Shown one piece after another: positions 7,456 to 16,418 of a stretch of 49,747 bases of DNA. The stretch spans positions 1 through 49,747 of the forward strand of contig CAJOMZ010000003.1 of the NCBI GenBank assembly GCA_905236645.1, read 5' to 3'. Source of the DNA: an uncultured Bacteroidales bacterium (GTDB lineage Bacteria > Bacteroidota > Bacteroidia > Bacteroidales > P3). The translations under genes were made by a program, and so were the position numbers. The notes beneath the pieces were generated by a model that saw only the letters and a list, made by a program, of their open reading frames with translations, did no database searches and had not been told where the DNA came from. Within the stretch, counting starts at the first letter, position 1, and each line of letters begins with the position of its first letter.

Positions 7456-7575
7456 TAGCGGAATAATGTGGATAGTCGTTTTTTTAACCTGTGGCGTAAC
7501 CGATTTGTTTTTGTGGGTGGGGTCTGTTTTGCATACGAATGCAAAAATATTTTTCGTCACTTCATATTATTTGTT

Positions 7576-7583
7576 TATTTTTG
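7576..7583 (+). promoter_or_regulatory. Bacteroidetes -7 promoter element TATTTTTG for the SulP gene
   Basis: TATTTTTG fits TAnnTTTG and lies 67 bases before the SulP ATG at 7650. The three hairpins at 7352-7455 lie upstream of it, so they would be outside this transcript. Confidence 0.55.
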
Positions 7584-7649
7584 CAGAATGAACAAGAATA
7601 GTGTTGTTTATGTTAATTCATTCAGGACAAACGATATAAACGAAAGTGT

Positions 7650-9398
7650 ATGGCATTTTTGACTACAAAGAACCTGAAAGGTGATATTTTCGGTGGCATA
7701 ACGGCGGGTATTGTGGCCTTGCCGTTGGCGCTGGCGTTCGGCATACAGGCCTTTGGCGGCATCGACGACCCGGCTGCCAGTTCGATGGGCGCCCTGGCGG
7801 GCCTGGTGGGAGCCACTCTGCTTGGCTTCTTCGCGGCGCTGTTTGGCGGCACGCATTCGCAAATCAGCGGCCCCACGGGTCCGATGACGGTCATTACGGC
7901 GTCGCTCATTTCCGGCGTCTGGGCCTCGTCGCAGGGCTCGTTCAGCGAGGTGCTGATAGCTATGTCGATGGCCGGTATGTTCTGCGGCCTGTTCCAGATT
8001 CTGTTCGGTATCATCAAGATAGGCAAGTATGTGCGCTACATACCTTATCCCGTTCTGTCGGGCTTTATGAGCGGTATCGGCGTGATTATCATCCTGCAGC
8101 AGCTCTATCCGTTGGTGGGCCTGAAGTCGCCTGTGATGACTATCGAAATGATTACCGAGCTGCCGTCGCGCGTGGCCGGAGGCATTTCGCTCAACGCGCT
8201 GTGGCTGGGCCTGGGCACCATTGCCATCATCTATCTGTTCCCTCTGCTTAGCAAGAAGATTCCCGCAACCCTTGTGGCTCTGGTGGTTATGACGGTGGTG
8301 TCGCTGTTTGTCGACCTGCCCGAGAAGTTGACTATCGGTAGCATTCCCGCCGGTCTGCCAGTGCCGTTCTTTGCCAAAGAGGGCATTGAACTGGCCGGCA
8401 TAGATTGGGTTGGTGTGCTGAAAGCCAGCATAATACCTGGCTTGACGCTGGCGGGTCTGGGCTCGATAGACACGCTGCTGACTTCGGTGGTGGCCGACAA
8501 CATAACGAAGACGCACCACAACAGCAACAGGGAGCTTGTCGGTCAGGGTATAGGCAATATGATAAGCGGTCTGTTCTGCGGCATTGCCGGCGCCGGTGCC
8601 ACGATGCGTACCGTCGTCAACGTGAAGAGCGGCGGCCGCACACAGCTGAGCGGTATGGTGCATTCGCTGCTGCTGCTCTCTATCCTGCTGGGTCTGGGCA
8701 GTCTGGTCAAGTATGTGCCGCTGTCGGTGCTTGCGGGCATCCTTATCACGGTTGGCTGGGGCATCATAGACTTCAAGGGCTTCCGCGACCTGCTGAAGAT
8801 TCCGAAGGCCGATGCGTTTGTGCTCATCGTCGTGTTTCTGTTGACGGTGTTTGTCGACCTTCTGACTGCCGTCGGCATCGGTATGGTGATTGCCTGCGTG
8901 CTGTTTATGAAGCGTGCCAGCGACCTGGTAGAGGGCGGCTATAGCTCGTCGGTGATGACTGACAGCGACTTGCGCAAAGGGCTCCCTGCTCCGCCACAGG
9001 CCAACTTCGACAAGAGCAAGCCCTGGAGCGATGAGGGCGGCATTACGGACGAAATGCTGAAGCATATTTACATACAGCGTCTTAACGGCCCGATATTCTT
9101 CGGTTCCATAACCAAGTTCCAGGAGGTTATGGGCGACATACCCGACGACGCCAAGGTGGTCATTATCCGTATGCGTCTGGTAAGCTTTATGGACCAGTCG
9201 GGTCTCTATGCTATGGAGACGGCTGTCAAGGAATTGCAGGCCAAGGGCATTATGGTGCTGATGACCATCATCCAGCCGCAGCCTATGTATATGCTTAAGA
9301 CTATGAAGCTTATACCCGAGGTGGTGCCCGAGGAGCATACCTTTGCAACCTTCGAGGACTGCACCGAGTTCCTGAAGGGACTGAAGTTTGAGAATTGA
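7650..9398 (+). CDS. SulP family inorganic anion transporter with STAS domain
   Basis: A 582-residue inner-membrane protein. The N-terminal part has 10-12 hydrophobic helices with the SulP motif GGTHSQISGPTGPMTV (about residues 67-82). The cytoplasmic C-terminus (about 465-580) is a STAS domain with LVSFMDQSGLYAME, the DxSG-type loop. SulP proteins move sulfate, bicarbonate or other anions, usually with Na+ or H+; the substrate cannot be read from sequence. Bicarbonate uptake would suit an organism that makes succinate, but this is inference. It is the first gene of a plus-strand group and has its own promoter element. Confidence 0.92.
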   Translation: MAFLTTKNLKGDIFGGITAGIVALPLALAFGIQAFGGIDDPAASSMGALAGLVGATLLGFFAALFGGTHSQISGPTGPMTVITASLISGVWASSQGSFSEVLIAMSMAGMFCGLFQILFGIIKIGKYVRYIPYPVLSGFMSGIGVIIILQQLYPLVGLKSPVMTIEMITELPSRVAGGISLNALWLGLGTIAIIYLFPLLSKKIPATLVALVVMTVVSLFVDLPEKLTIGSIPAGLPVPFFAKEGIELAGIDWVGVLKASIIPGLTLAGLGSIDTLLTSVVADNITKTHHNSNRELVGQGIGNMISGLFCGIAGAGATMRTVVNVKSGGRTQLSGMVHSLLLLSILLGLGSLVKYVPLSVLAGILITVGWGIIDFKGFRDLLKIPKADAFVLIVVFLLTVFVDLLTAVGIGMVIACVLFMKRASDLVEGGYSSSVMTDSDLRKGLPAPPQANFDKSKPWSDEGGITDEMLKHIYIQRLNGPIFFGSITKFQEVMGDIPDDAKVVIIRMRLVSFMDQSGLYAMETAVKELQAKGIMVLMTIIQPQPMYMLKTMKLIPEVVPEEHTFATFEDCTEFLKGLKFEN

Positions 9399-9477
9399 GA
9401 CAGGCAGCGGACAGCGATGGCCGTATGCCGACAGACGTTGAAATGATTGTTGAAAAAGCAGACAAGATAATCGGAGA

Positions 9478-10728
9478 ATGGCTGACAAGATAGAGATAAT
9501 GGCACCGGTGGGCTCGTATGAGAGCCTTCAGGCGGCAATACAGGGCGGGGCTGATGCCGTGTACTTCGGCATCGGCAACCTGAATATGCGGTCGCGCTCG
9601 GCGGCCAACTTCACGCTGGAGGACTTGGAGCGGATTTGCTCTATAGCCCATAGCGCCGGCGTGCGCACCTACTTGACGGTCAACACTATCATCTACAACG
9701 GCGAGATAGACGAGATGCACAGGCTGGTGGATGCCGCCAAGCGGGTGGGGGTGAGTGCCGTCATTGCCAGCGATATGGCGGTGATTACCTATGCGAACAG
9801 CGTCGGCGTGGAGGTGCATATCTCGACCCAGTGCAACATAAGCAACACCGAGGCGGTGCGCTTCTTTGCGCAGTTTGCCGACGTGATGGTCACTGCACGC
9901 GAGCTGCCGCTGAGCCAGGTGGCGGAGATAGTGCAGTTTATACGCGACAACGATATCCGCGGGCCCAAGGGTGAGCTGGTTCAGATAGAGGTCTTTGCCC
10001 ACGGAGCGCTGTGTATGAGCGTCAGCGGCAAGTGCTATCTGAGTCTCGACAACTACAACTATAGCGCCAACCGCGGCGCCTGCCTGCAGCTGTGCCGCAG
10101 GGAATATTTAGTCAAGGACCTTGAGTCGGACACGGAGCTCGTGGTCGACAACAAATACATTATGTCGCCAAAGGATCTGTGTACCATTGACTTCTTGGAC
10201 AAAGTAGTGAAGGCCGGCGTGCGGGTGCTGAAGATTGAAGGCCGCGGGCGGAGCGCCGACTATGTGAAGACCGTCACCGAGTGCTACCGCGAGGCATTGC
10301 AGGCCATTGCCGACGGCAGCTACACGCAGGAGCGCATAGCCGACTGGAAGCAGCGGCTGGCGACGGTGTTCAACCGCGGTTTCTGGGACGGCTACTATAT
10401 GGGCCGCAAGATGGGCGAATGGACAGAGCGCTATGGCAGTCAGGCTACCGAGAACAAGGTCTATCTTGGCTTGGTGAAGAACTATTTTAACCGCATCGGT
10501 GTTGCCGAGGCTCAGATGCAGACCGCCGAAGTGTTGCGGCCCGGCGACGAAGTGATGGTGATTGGCGAGACGACGGGAGTGTATCGTGCCACCGTTGAGG
10601 AACTGCGCTTGGAACGCGATGCCGTGCCCGAGGTGCGTCAGAGCGACCGCTTCAGCTTCGCGACATCGGAACCCGTGCACCGCGGCGACAAGCTGTACAG
10701 AGTCGACAAAGTAATAGATGAATTTTAA
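9478..10728 (+). CDS. Peptidase U32 family protein
   Basis: 416 residues. The start MADKIEIMAPVGSYESLQAA matches the usual family N-terminus, and IEVFAHGALCMSVSGKCYLS is the U32 signature with its conserved cysteines, followed by RGACLQLCRREY. The family includes UbiU/V, RlhA and TrhP, which are Fe-S or prephenate-linked RNA-hydroxylation or ubiquinone proteins rather than true peptidases. With its length and C-terminal beta domain this copy resembles the YhbU/TrhP-type branch; that is tentative. It lies 79 bases after SulP and 38 bases before radA. Confidence 0.88.
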   Translation: MADKIEIMAPVGSYESLQAAIQGGADAVYFGIGNLNMRSRSAANFTLEDLERICSIAHSAGVRTYLTVNTIIYNGEIDEMHRLVDAAKRVGVSAVIASDMAVITYANSVGVEVHISTQCNISNTEAVRFFAQFADVMVTARELPLSQVAEIVQFIRDNDIRGPKGELVQIEVFAHGALCMSVSGKCYLSLDNYNYSANRGACLQLCRREYLVKDLESDTELVVDNKYIMSPKDLCTIDFLDKVVKAGVRVLKIEGRGRSADYVKTVTECYREALQAIADGSYTQERIADWKQRLATVFNRGFWDGYYMGRKMGEWTERYGSQATENKVYLGLVKNYFNRIGVAEAQMQTAEVLRPGDEVMVIGETTGVYRATVEELRLERDAVPEVRQSDRFSFATSEPVHRGDKLYRVDKVIDEF

Positions 10729-10766
10729 CCTATAACCCCCTATAACCTTAAACTCACAAACCCTCT

Positions 10767-12146
10767 ATGGCAAAGTCAAAGACATATTTTTTCTGCAGCG
10801 AGTGCGGCTATCAGTCGAGCACGTGGCTCGGCAAGTGCCCTGAATGCGGCAAGTGGAACACTTTTACCGAAGAGGTGGTGAGGGCGGAGAGTGGCAAGCG
10901 TAGGGCGGAGAGTGCAGAGCGGAAGGCGATACCGAAGCGTATACAGGACATCTCGACCAGCGAGACGGTAAGGATTGCCACTGGTTGCGGTGAGTTCGAC
11001 CGTGTGCTGGGCGGCGGTATCGTCCCGGGGTCGCTGCTGTTGCTTGGCGGCGAGCCGGGCATCGGAAAGTCGACGTTGCTGCTTCAGACAGCATTGTCCA
11101 TTCCTGGCAAAAAGATACTCTATGTCAGCGGCGAAGAGAGTGAGCAGCAGATAAAGATGCGTGCAGACCGTCTGACGGAGAATGGAGAACGGAGAACGGA
11201 TGACGGCGAGCTGTATGTTGTCAGTGAGACTGTGACACAGCGTATTATGGAACATATCGACGCCGTGCAGCCCGACATTCTGATAGTTGACTCGATACAG
11301 ACAATATGCACCGAGACGATAGATTCGTCGGCAGGCAGCATATCGCAGATACGCGAGTGCACCACTGAGTTCCAGCGCTATGCCAAGGAGAGCGGTGTGC
11401 CGGTGCTGCTGGTTGGCCATATCACCAAGGACGGCAATCTGGCCGGGCCCAAGGTGATGGAGCATATTGTGGACTGCGTGCTGCAGTTTGAGGGCGACCG
11501 CAACTACGGCTATCGTATGCTGCGTTCGCTGAAGAACCGCTTTGGCTCGACGGCCGAGATAGGCATCTTCGAGATGCAGGGCGACGGCTTGCGCGAGGTG
11601 GAGAACCCGTCTGAGTTCTTGCTGTCGCAGAGGGACGAGACCCTGAGCGGCTGTGCTGTGGCGGCGACGCTTGAAGGGGTGAGGCCGATGTTCATCGAGG
11701 TGCAGTCGCTTGTCAGCTCGGCAGTCTACGGCACCCCGCAGAGGAATGCCAATGGCTTCGACTTCAGACGCCTGTCGATGCTGCTGGCGGTGCTCGAGAA
11801 GCGATGCGGCTTCAAGCTTGGAGCCAAGGACGTGTTCCTTAACATCGCCGGTGGCATCCGTGTAAGCGACCCTGCAATAGACCTTGCCGTGGCTTGCTCG
11901 GTGCTGTCGTCCAACGTGGATATGCCTATCTCGCCGCGCTACTGCTTTGCTGCCGAGATGGGCTTGAGCGGTGAGGTGAGGTCGGTGAGCCGTGTGGAGC
12001 ACCGTATCGCCGAAGCCGACCGCCTGGGATTCGAGAAGATATTTGTATCGAAATACAACGCACGCTCGCTCAACAAGAAACGCTTCGGAATAGAGATAGT
12101 GGAAGTCTCGGTGATCGAAGATGCGTTCAGGGCGCTGTTTGCTTAG
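10767..12146 (+). CDS. radA: DNA repair protein RadA (Sms)
   Basis: 459 residues. The N-terminal zinc finger uses C10, C13, C24 and C27. The RecA-like ATPase has GGEPGIGKSTLL and the RadA-specific LKNRFGSTAEIG motif; the C-terminal Lon-like domain carries RVSDPAIDLAVA and GLSGEVRSVSRVEHR. RadA helps process recombination intermediates by branch migration. Two stretches are unusual: RAESGKRRAESAERKA after the zinc finger, coded by repeated gcggagagtg, and LTENGERRTDDGELY, coded by repeated ggagaacgg. Both look like in-frame simple-sequence expansions and may vary between strains. Confidence 0.95.
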   Translation: MAKSKTYFFCSECGYQSSTWLGKCPECGKWNTFTEEVVRAESGKRRAESAERKAIPKRIQDISTSETVRIATGCGEFDRVLGGGIVPGSLLLLGGEPGIGKSTLLLQTALSIPGKKILYVSGEESEQQIKMRADRLTENGERRTDDGELYVVSETVTQRIMEHIDAVQPDILIVDSIQTICTETIDSSAGSISQIRECTTEFQRYAKESGVPVLLVGHITKDGNLAGPKVMEHIVDCVLQFEGDRNYGYRMLRSLKNRFGSTAEIGIFEMQGDGLREVENPSEFLLSQRDETLSGCAVAATLEGVRPMFIEVQSLVSSAVYGTPQRNANGFDFRRLSMLLAVLEKRCGFKLGAKDVFLNIAGGIRVSDPAIDLAVACSVLSSNVDMPISPRYCFAAEMGLSGEVRSVSRVEHRIAEADRLGFEKIFVSKYNARSLNKKRFGIEIVEVSVIEDAFRALFA

Positions 12147-12180
12147 GAACAGAATTGGAAATGGAAATATTTTTGACATT

Positions 12181-12888
12181 ATGAAACATAACACTCTTTA
12201 TATGAAACGCTTGTTGTTGTTGGCAGCACTCCTTGCAGTGATGCCGTTCCCGGCATCGGCGCAGACAGATTCGATTGTAAGTATGTCCGACGATCTGTCG
12301 CTCTTTTCACCGAAGTCTATACGCAGCCAGGCCGACACGTTGCAGAAGTGGGAATACCATCTCTCTATGGGCGGTGCCGTTGTGGGCAGCAACTTCGGCT
12401 CGGCATCGCTCTATGGCATAAAGCCAACCGTGATATTCAAGCCGAATGAACGACTGAAAATCAGTGCGTCGGCATCGTTGCTCAACTCTTTCTCGTTTGG
12501 TGCCGGCAGCTACACCTTCAGGGGCAGCAATCCGCGCAGTCTGGTTCCGCTCCGCAACTACAACGCTGCTGCTGCGGCGTTAGAGGTGGCGGCAACCTAC
12601 AAGGTCAACGACCGACTATGGGTCGCAGCGTCACTGCTTCATTTTGGCGGCAGTCTGGCATCGGGGATAATCATCAACCCGTGGATGCTCGGCGACAGGC
12701 CGGTGATGCTTGATGCCACAGCGTTCTCGGCGGCTATGCGCTATCGCATAGGCGAAGACAGCTACCTTGACTTGCAGATGACTATTATCGACGACCGAAC
12801 CGGTGCCTTTGGCCCGCTGTTTTTCGGAGCTCCCTACGGCAGTCCTTTGTATTACCACAACACCACATTCGGCGGTCATCTGTTTTGA
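12181..12888 (+). CDS. Secreted, probable outer-membrane beta-barrel protein of unknown function
   Basis: The ATG at 12181 (MKHNTLYMKRLLLLAALLAV) or the one at 12202 starts a protein with a signal peptide cleaved near PASAQ. The mature part (about 210 residues) has alternating strands rich in Gly, Ser and aromatic ends (LWVAASLLHFGGSLASG, AAMRYRIGEDSYLDLQMTI), as in small outer-membrane barrels. No family is recognised. It begins 34 bases after radA and is followed 51 bases later by the aldo/keto reductase gene, so co-transcription is possible. Confidence 0.7.
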   Translation: MKHNTLYMKRLLLLAALLAVMPFPASAQTDSIVSMSDDLSLFSPKSIRSQADTLQKWEYHLSMGGAVVGSNFGSASLYGIKPTVIFKPNERLKISASASLLNSFSFGAGSYTFRGSNPRSLVPLRNYNAAAAALEVAATYKVNDRLWVAASLLHFGGSLASGIIINPWMLGDRPVMLDATAFSAAMRYRIGEDSYLDLQMTIIDDRTGAFGPLFFGAPYGSPLYYHNTTFGGHLF

Positions 12889-12939
12889 TTATCCGATAAA
12901 AAGAATTTAACCATCTGATGATAAGACCTTTCAACACCA

Positions 12940-14370
12940 ATGGATAGACGTAATTTCATAAAAATGGCAGGTGCCGGTGCTGTTGCTACGGCCGCCGTCG
13001 CTGCCGGCTGTACACCGAAAAACGAGACCCGCACCGAAGGAGTGAGCCTTGGCGAGGTGCCTACCGACAAGATGACTATGCGTGAGAACCTGCACGGCGA
13101 GCTGGTATCGCTTCTGGGCTACGGCTGTATGCGTTTCCCCACTGTCGACGGCACGAGCGGCCGCGAGCAGAATTCCGAACTTGACCAGAATGCTATAAAC
13201 GAGCTTGTAGACTATGCCATTGCGCACGGTGTCAACCTCTTCGACACCGCACCGCCCTACTGCAAGGGCCGCTCCGAGCAGGCCGCCGGCATAGCCCTGA
13301 GCCGTCACAAGCGCAGCGAATACTATGTCTCAACAAAACTCTCCAACTTTGCTCCAAGCACGTGGAGCCGCAACAAAAGTATGGAGCTGTACCACAACTC
13401 GATGAAGCGTCTGCAGGTGGACTATCTTGACTACTATATGCTGCACGGCATCGGTATGTCGGCTCGTGATGAGGCCGGCAACGACATTGACGCCCTTGAG
13501 TGTCTCAAACGCCGCTTTTTCGATAACGGGATGCTCGACTTCCTGTGCGAGGAACGCGAGAAAGGCCACATCCACAACCTTGGCTTCTCGTATCACGGCG
13601 ACATTAAGGCGTTCGACTATCTGCTGTCGCTCCAGGACGAGGGCAAATATCATTGGGACCACGTGCTGATACAACACAACTACGTAGACTGGAACCACGC
13701 CAAGCTTATCAACGAGCGCAACACCAACTCAAGCTACCTCTATGGCGAGCTTGAAAAACGTAACATCCCGGCCTTCATTATGGAACCCCTGTTGGGCGGC
13801 CAGCTGGTCAACCTCAACGACCACGCTGTGGAAATGCTTAAAAGTCGCGACCCGCAAGCATCGGTGGCTTCGTGGGCCTTCCGCTTCGCCGGCAACCAGC
13901 CCCGCGTGCTCACCGTCCTTAGCGGTATGACCTATATGGAGCACCTGCAGGACAATATCCGCACCTATTCGCCCCACAAGCCACTAAGCAACGACGAACT
14001 GAAACTGCTTGAGGAGATAGCCGACGTCTATGCCAACTTCAAGACCGTGCCCTGCACGGGCTGCAAATACTGTATGCCCTGTCCCTACGGCATCGACATC
14101 CCGACGGTCTTCGCCCACTACAACAAGTGCCTGAACGAGGGTAAAGTGATGAACGACATCGGAACCGACTCGGAAGAGAAACGCGCCTTCCGCCAAAGCC
14201 GCCGTGCCTTCCTTATAGGCTACGACCGCGCTGTGCCTTCCTTCCGACAGGCCGACCATTGCATCGGTTGCAACCACTGCGTCAGCGAGTGCCCGCAGGG
14301 TATCGACATCCCCGGGCAGATGCAGCGCATCAACAACTATGTGGAGCAACTGAAACAGAGCATTGTATAG
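12940..14370 (+). CDS. Tat-exported aldo/keto reductase with C-terminal 4Fe-4S ferredoxin domain
   Basis: 476 residues. The N-terminus MDRRNFIKMAGAGAVATAAV has a twin-arginine signal, and AAGC could be a lipobox. The barrel domain contains the aldo/keto reductase tetrad residues in FDTAPPY, YYVSTKLS and YYMLHGIG. The C-terminal domain has two clusters: CTGCKYCMPCPYGIDIP and CIGCNHCVSECPQGIDIP. This fused arrangement is common in Bacteroidetes and Firmicutes; the physiological substrate is unknown. The Tat signal implies folding with cofactors before export. Its stop is only 4 bases from the stop of the convergent 61-aa gene. Confidence 0.9.
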   Translation: MDRRNFIKMAGAGAVATAAVAAGCTPKNETRTEGVSLGEVPTDKMTMRENLHGELVSLLGYGCMRFPTVDGTSGREQNSELDQNAINELVDYAIAHGVNLFDTAPPYCKGRSEQAAGIALSRHKRSEYYVSTKLSNFAPSTWSRNKSMELYHNSMKRLQVDYLDYYMLHGIGMSARDEAGNDIDALECLKRRFFDNGMLDFLCEEREKGHIHNLGFSYHGDIKAFDYLLSLQDEGKYHWDHVLIQHNYVDWNHAKLINERNTNSSYLYGELEKRNIPAFIMEPLLGGQLVNLNDHAVEMLKSRDPQASVASWAFRFAGNQPRVLTVLSGMTYMEHLQDNIRTYSPHKPLSNDELKLLEEIADVYANFKTVPCTGCKYCMPCPYGIDIPTVFAHYNKCLNEGKVMNDIGTDSEEKRAFRQSRRAFLIGYDRAVPSFRQADHCIGCNHCVSECPQGIDIPGQMQRINNYVEQLKQSIV

Positions 14371-14374
14371 GGAA

Positions 14375-14560
14375 TCAGTCCCAGAAGCCGTCGCTCTGGT
14401 GCCACGAGTCGTGAACACTATAGTCTTCCACGTCGTCTTCGCCTATTCCCATCTCCCACAGTCTGAGGTCAAAGAGTGGCCCTGATGCGGTGAAGCCCTG
14501 CTCCACCTTGAAGCTGACCACTGTCAGCTCGGGTGCTTTATATTCTTCCTTTGTTTTCAT
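14375..14560 (-). CDS. 61-residue acidic protein of the Bacteroidales 'MKxKxxYxAPExxVVxFxxExGF' type
   Basis: The protein starts MKTKEEYKAPELTVVSFKVE followed by QGFTASG, and ends in an acidic, Trp-rich tail (VEDYSVHDSWHQSDGFWD). Many Bacteroidales encode short proteins of this pattern next to surface lipoproteins and exported proteins; their role is unknown. It lies 18 bases downstream of the lipoprotein gene at 14579-16297 and is probably co-transcribed with it. Confidence 0.7.
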   Translation of the reverse strand: MKTKEEYKAPELTVVSFKVEQGFTASGPLFDLRLWEMGIGEDDVEDYSVHDSWHQSDGFWD

Positions 14561-14578
14561 ATCATATGTCTGTTAAGG

Positions 14579-16297
14579 TTATTCGCCGTTGATGGTCAGG
14601 GCATCGGTGTTGACACCTGCAAACGAGGCCGAGGCATTGTCGCCAAGAGCCTTGCCGGTGTGCACGTGGCCGTCGGCTCCTGTCACCGTCACCGTGCCGC
14701 TGACGGCAGTGCTTGTGTTGGTGTTATTTGTTGTAGGCCCGTGGCCGCACACACCGCCGAAATAGACATCACCGTCGTCTGAATGATGAACAACGGTAAG
14801 AGTATTGAGGTTCACCGTGGTGTTTTCGGTCGTGAAATTGTAGCCGGACCGGTAGCCGATAATGCCTCCCACATAGACGTTGGCGTACAAGGAGGACTTT
14901 TCAACATTTATCGTCTGTCCGTCGGCAAAGTCTACGGAACTGTTCCTTATTGTAACATTTGCATACATACTCCCGACAAAAGCGCCGATTGCATAGTGCA
15001 GATTGATTGAATGGTCGATGCGGAAATCGTTGACAGTCACATTCTCGATTGTCAGCGGCTGGTTGCTGCCCACGTTGGCGCAAATGGCGCCGACATAATT
15101 TGTGCCTGAACTCTGTGGATTTACCGTGAGGCCGTCGAAGGTGATGTTGCGCACTGTTGTCGAGCCGCCTGACAGGGTGCCGATAAAGCCTGAATGTTGA
15201 TCGCTGGATGCAATGCGCAGGTTGCTGACAGTGTGGCTGCCGCCGTCGACAGTGCCCACGTATGCCGTCAGTGGCATCACCGTCACGCCAGCCATATCGA
15301 TGTCGTTCGCTATGCGGTAGTTCTTCGAGCGATACGGGCTTCCATAAGTCTTGGTGCTGTAGCACATTATGCGGAAATCGATGGCATTGTTGATAAGGCA
15401 GTATTCGGTGCCACCGATGGTTTCCGTCTCGAAAGGCGCCATAGCGGTGATGTCAGGGTTCACCTCGGCCTTTATGTCGATGGGCGGTATGTAGGCAAGT
15501 ACAGCCCTGCCCAGCTGCCCGCCGGTGGCTTGCGTCTTCTCGTATACGAACTTGGGTGTAGCGCTGTTGCCGCTGCGGTGGCCCACGATGCGGACCTTGT
15601 AGTGCGTGGCTGCAGCCGTGGTGGGTACGGGTATCTGCACAGTCTTGGTGCCCGAATTGGTGATTTGCAGTTCGGTCTGGTCGAACACCATTGCCACGCT
15701 GTTGTTGCCGCCGGTCGTATTGCTGCCGGAGTATGTGCCGATGCTTGAAAGGTCGATGTTGAAGTCGCCGCTCAAGTCATACTGAGCCTCGCCGCTACCG
15801 TCGACGCTCGACACGATGATGCTGTCTATGTAGTTTTCGAGAGCGTTGTACGACAGCTTCAGCTGTATGGCAATGCTGCCGGTAAGGTGCTTGAGCTGTG
15901 CCGTGCCGCCGTCGGGGTCGCCGTAGTAGGCCATCGGCGCGTCGAGCACCTGACGTCCGCTGCCGTCCACGCGGTAGTGGTAAACCTCAGGCAGATGCAC
16001 CGTCACGTTGCTGCCTGCCTGCGAGCGGTAGATGCCGGCGGGAAAGACGATGGCATAGTTGTCGGCTCTGGCCACATCGGTCACAGTGGCATCCGAGCCA
16101 CTGGTCGCGACCGTGTGGGCCGTGCCGTTGATGCTCACCGCGTCGCCGTCCATCCAATGGGCTTTCGTCGCATTCGAGCCGTCGATATACATTTTGGAAT
16201 TGTCGCCTCCCATACCTTCTGCCGTAAGGCGCAGGAGCCCCTCTTTCTCTTTCTGGCATCCGACGGTCAAAAAGGCCGTCGCCAGTGCCAACCCCAT
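14579..16297 (-). CDS. Surface lipoprotein, fimbrillin-like N-terminus and GLUG-type repeats
   Basis: The annotated start at 16297 gives 572 residues, MGLALATAFLTVGCQKEKEG, with a lipobox (TVGC) but no positive charge before it. Upstream in frame the sequence reads AIRRL, which would complete a normal lipoprotein signal, but no ATG is in that frame. The first half resembles Bacteroidetes fimbrillin-like proteins (YIDGSNATKAHWMDGDAVSING, YAIVFPAGIY); the second half has GLUG-like right-handed repeats (GFIGTLSGGSTTVRNITFDG, VGGIIGYRSG). Probably a cell-surface adhesin. A tract of eight C on the coding strand (16318-16325) lies between the lipobox start and an upstream ATG at 16349. Confidence 0.8.
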   Translation of the reverse strand: MGLALATAFLTVGCQKEKEGLLRLTAEGMGGDNSKMYIDGSNATKAHWMDGDAVSINGTAHTVATSGSDATVTDVARADNYAIVFPAGIYRSQAGSNVTVHLPEVYHYRVDGSGRQVLDAPMAYYGDPDGGTAQLKHLTGSIAIQLKLSYNALENYIDSIIVSSVDGSGEAQYDLSGDFNIDLSSIGTYSGSNTTGGNNSVAMVFDQTELQITNSGTKTVQIPVPTTAAATHYKVRIVGHRSGNSATPKFVYEKTQATGGQLGRAVLAYIPPIDIKAEVNPDITAMAPFETETIGGTEYCLINNAIDFRIMCYSTKTYGSPYRSKNYRIANDIDMAGVTVMPLTAYVGTVDGGSHTVSNLRIASSDQHSGFIGTLSGGSTTVRNITFDGLTVNPQSSGTNYVGAICANVGSNQPLTIENVTVNDFRIDHSINLHYAIGAFVGSMYANVTIRNSSVDFADGQTINVEKSSLYANVYVGGIIGYRSGYNFTTENTTVNLNTLTVVHHSDDGDVYFGGVCGHGPTTNNTNTSTAVSGTVTVTGADGHVHTGKALGDNASASFAGVNTDALTINGE

Positions 16298-16317
16298 CAG
16301 CCGCCTAATCGCCGTTA

Positions 16318-16325
16318 GGGGGGGG
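16318..16325 (-). other. Homopolymer tract C8 at the 5' end of the surface lipoprotein gene
   Basis: Eight G on the plus strand, read as C8 in the gene. With seven C the ATG at 16349 would run in frame into the lipoprotein as MSLTNKLLPPLTAIRRLMGL; with eight it stops after 14 codons. Such tracts in surface-protein genes are classical slipped-strand switches. Confidence 0.6.
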
Positions 16326-16418
16326 TAATAATTTGTTTGTTAATGACATAACCGTAATGTGTTATAATGCTATAGACTGCAAAGATACACAAAAAAACGG
16401 ATATGCAAGTCTTTGGCC

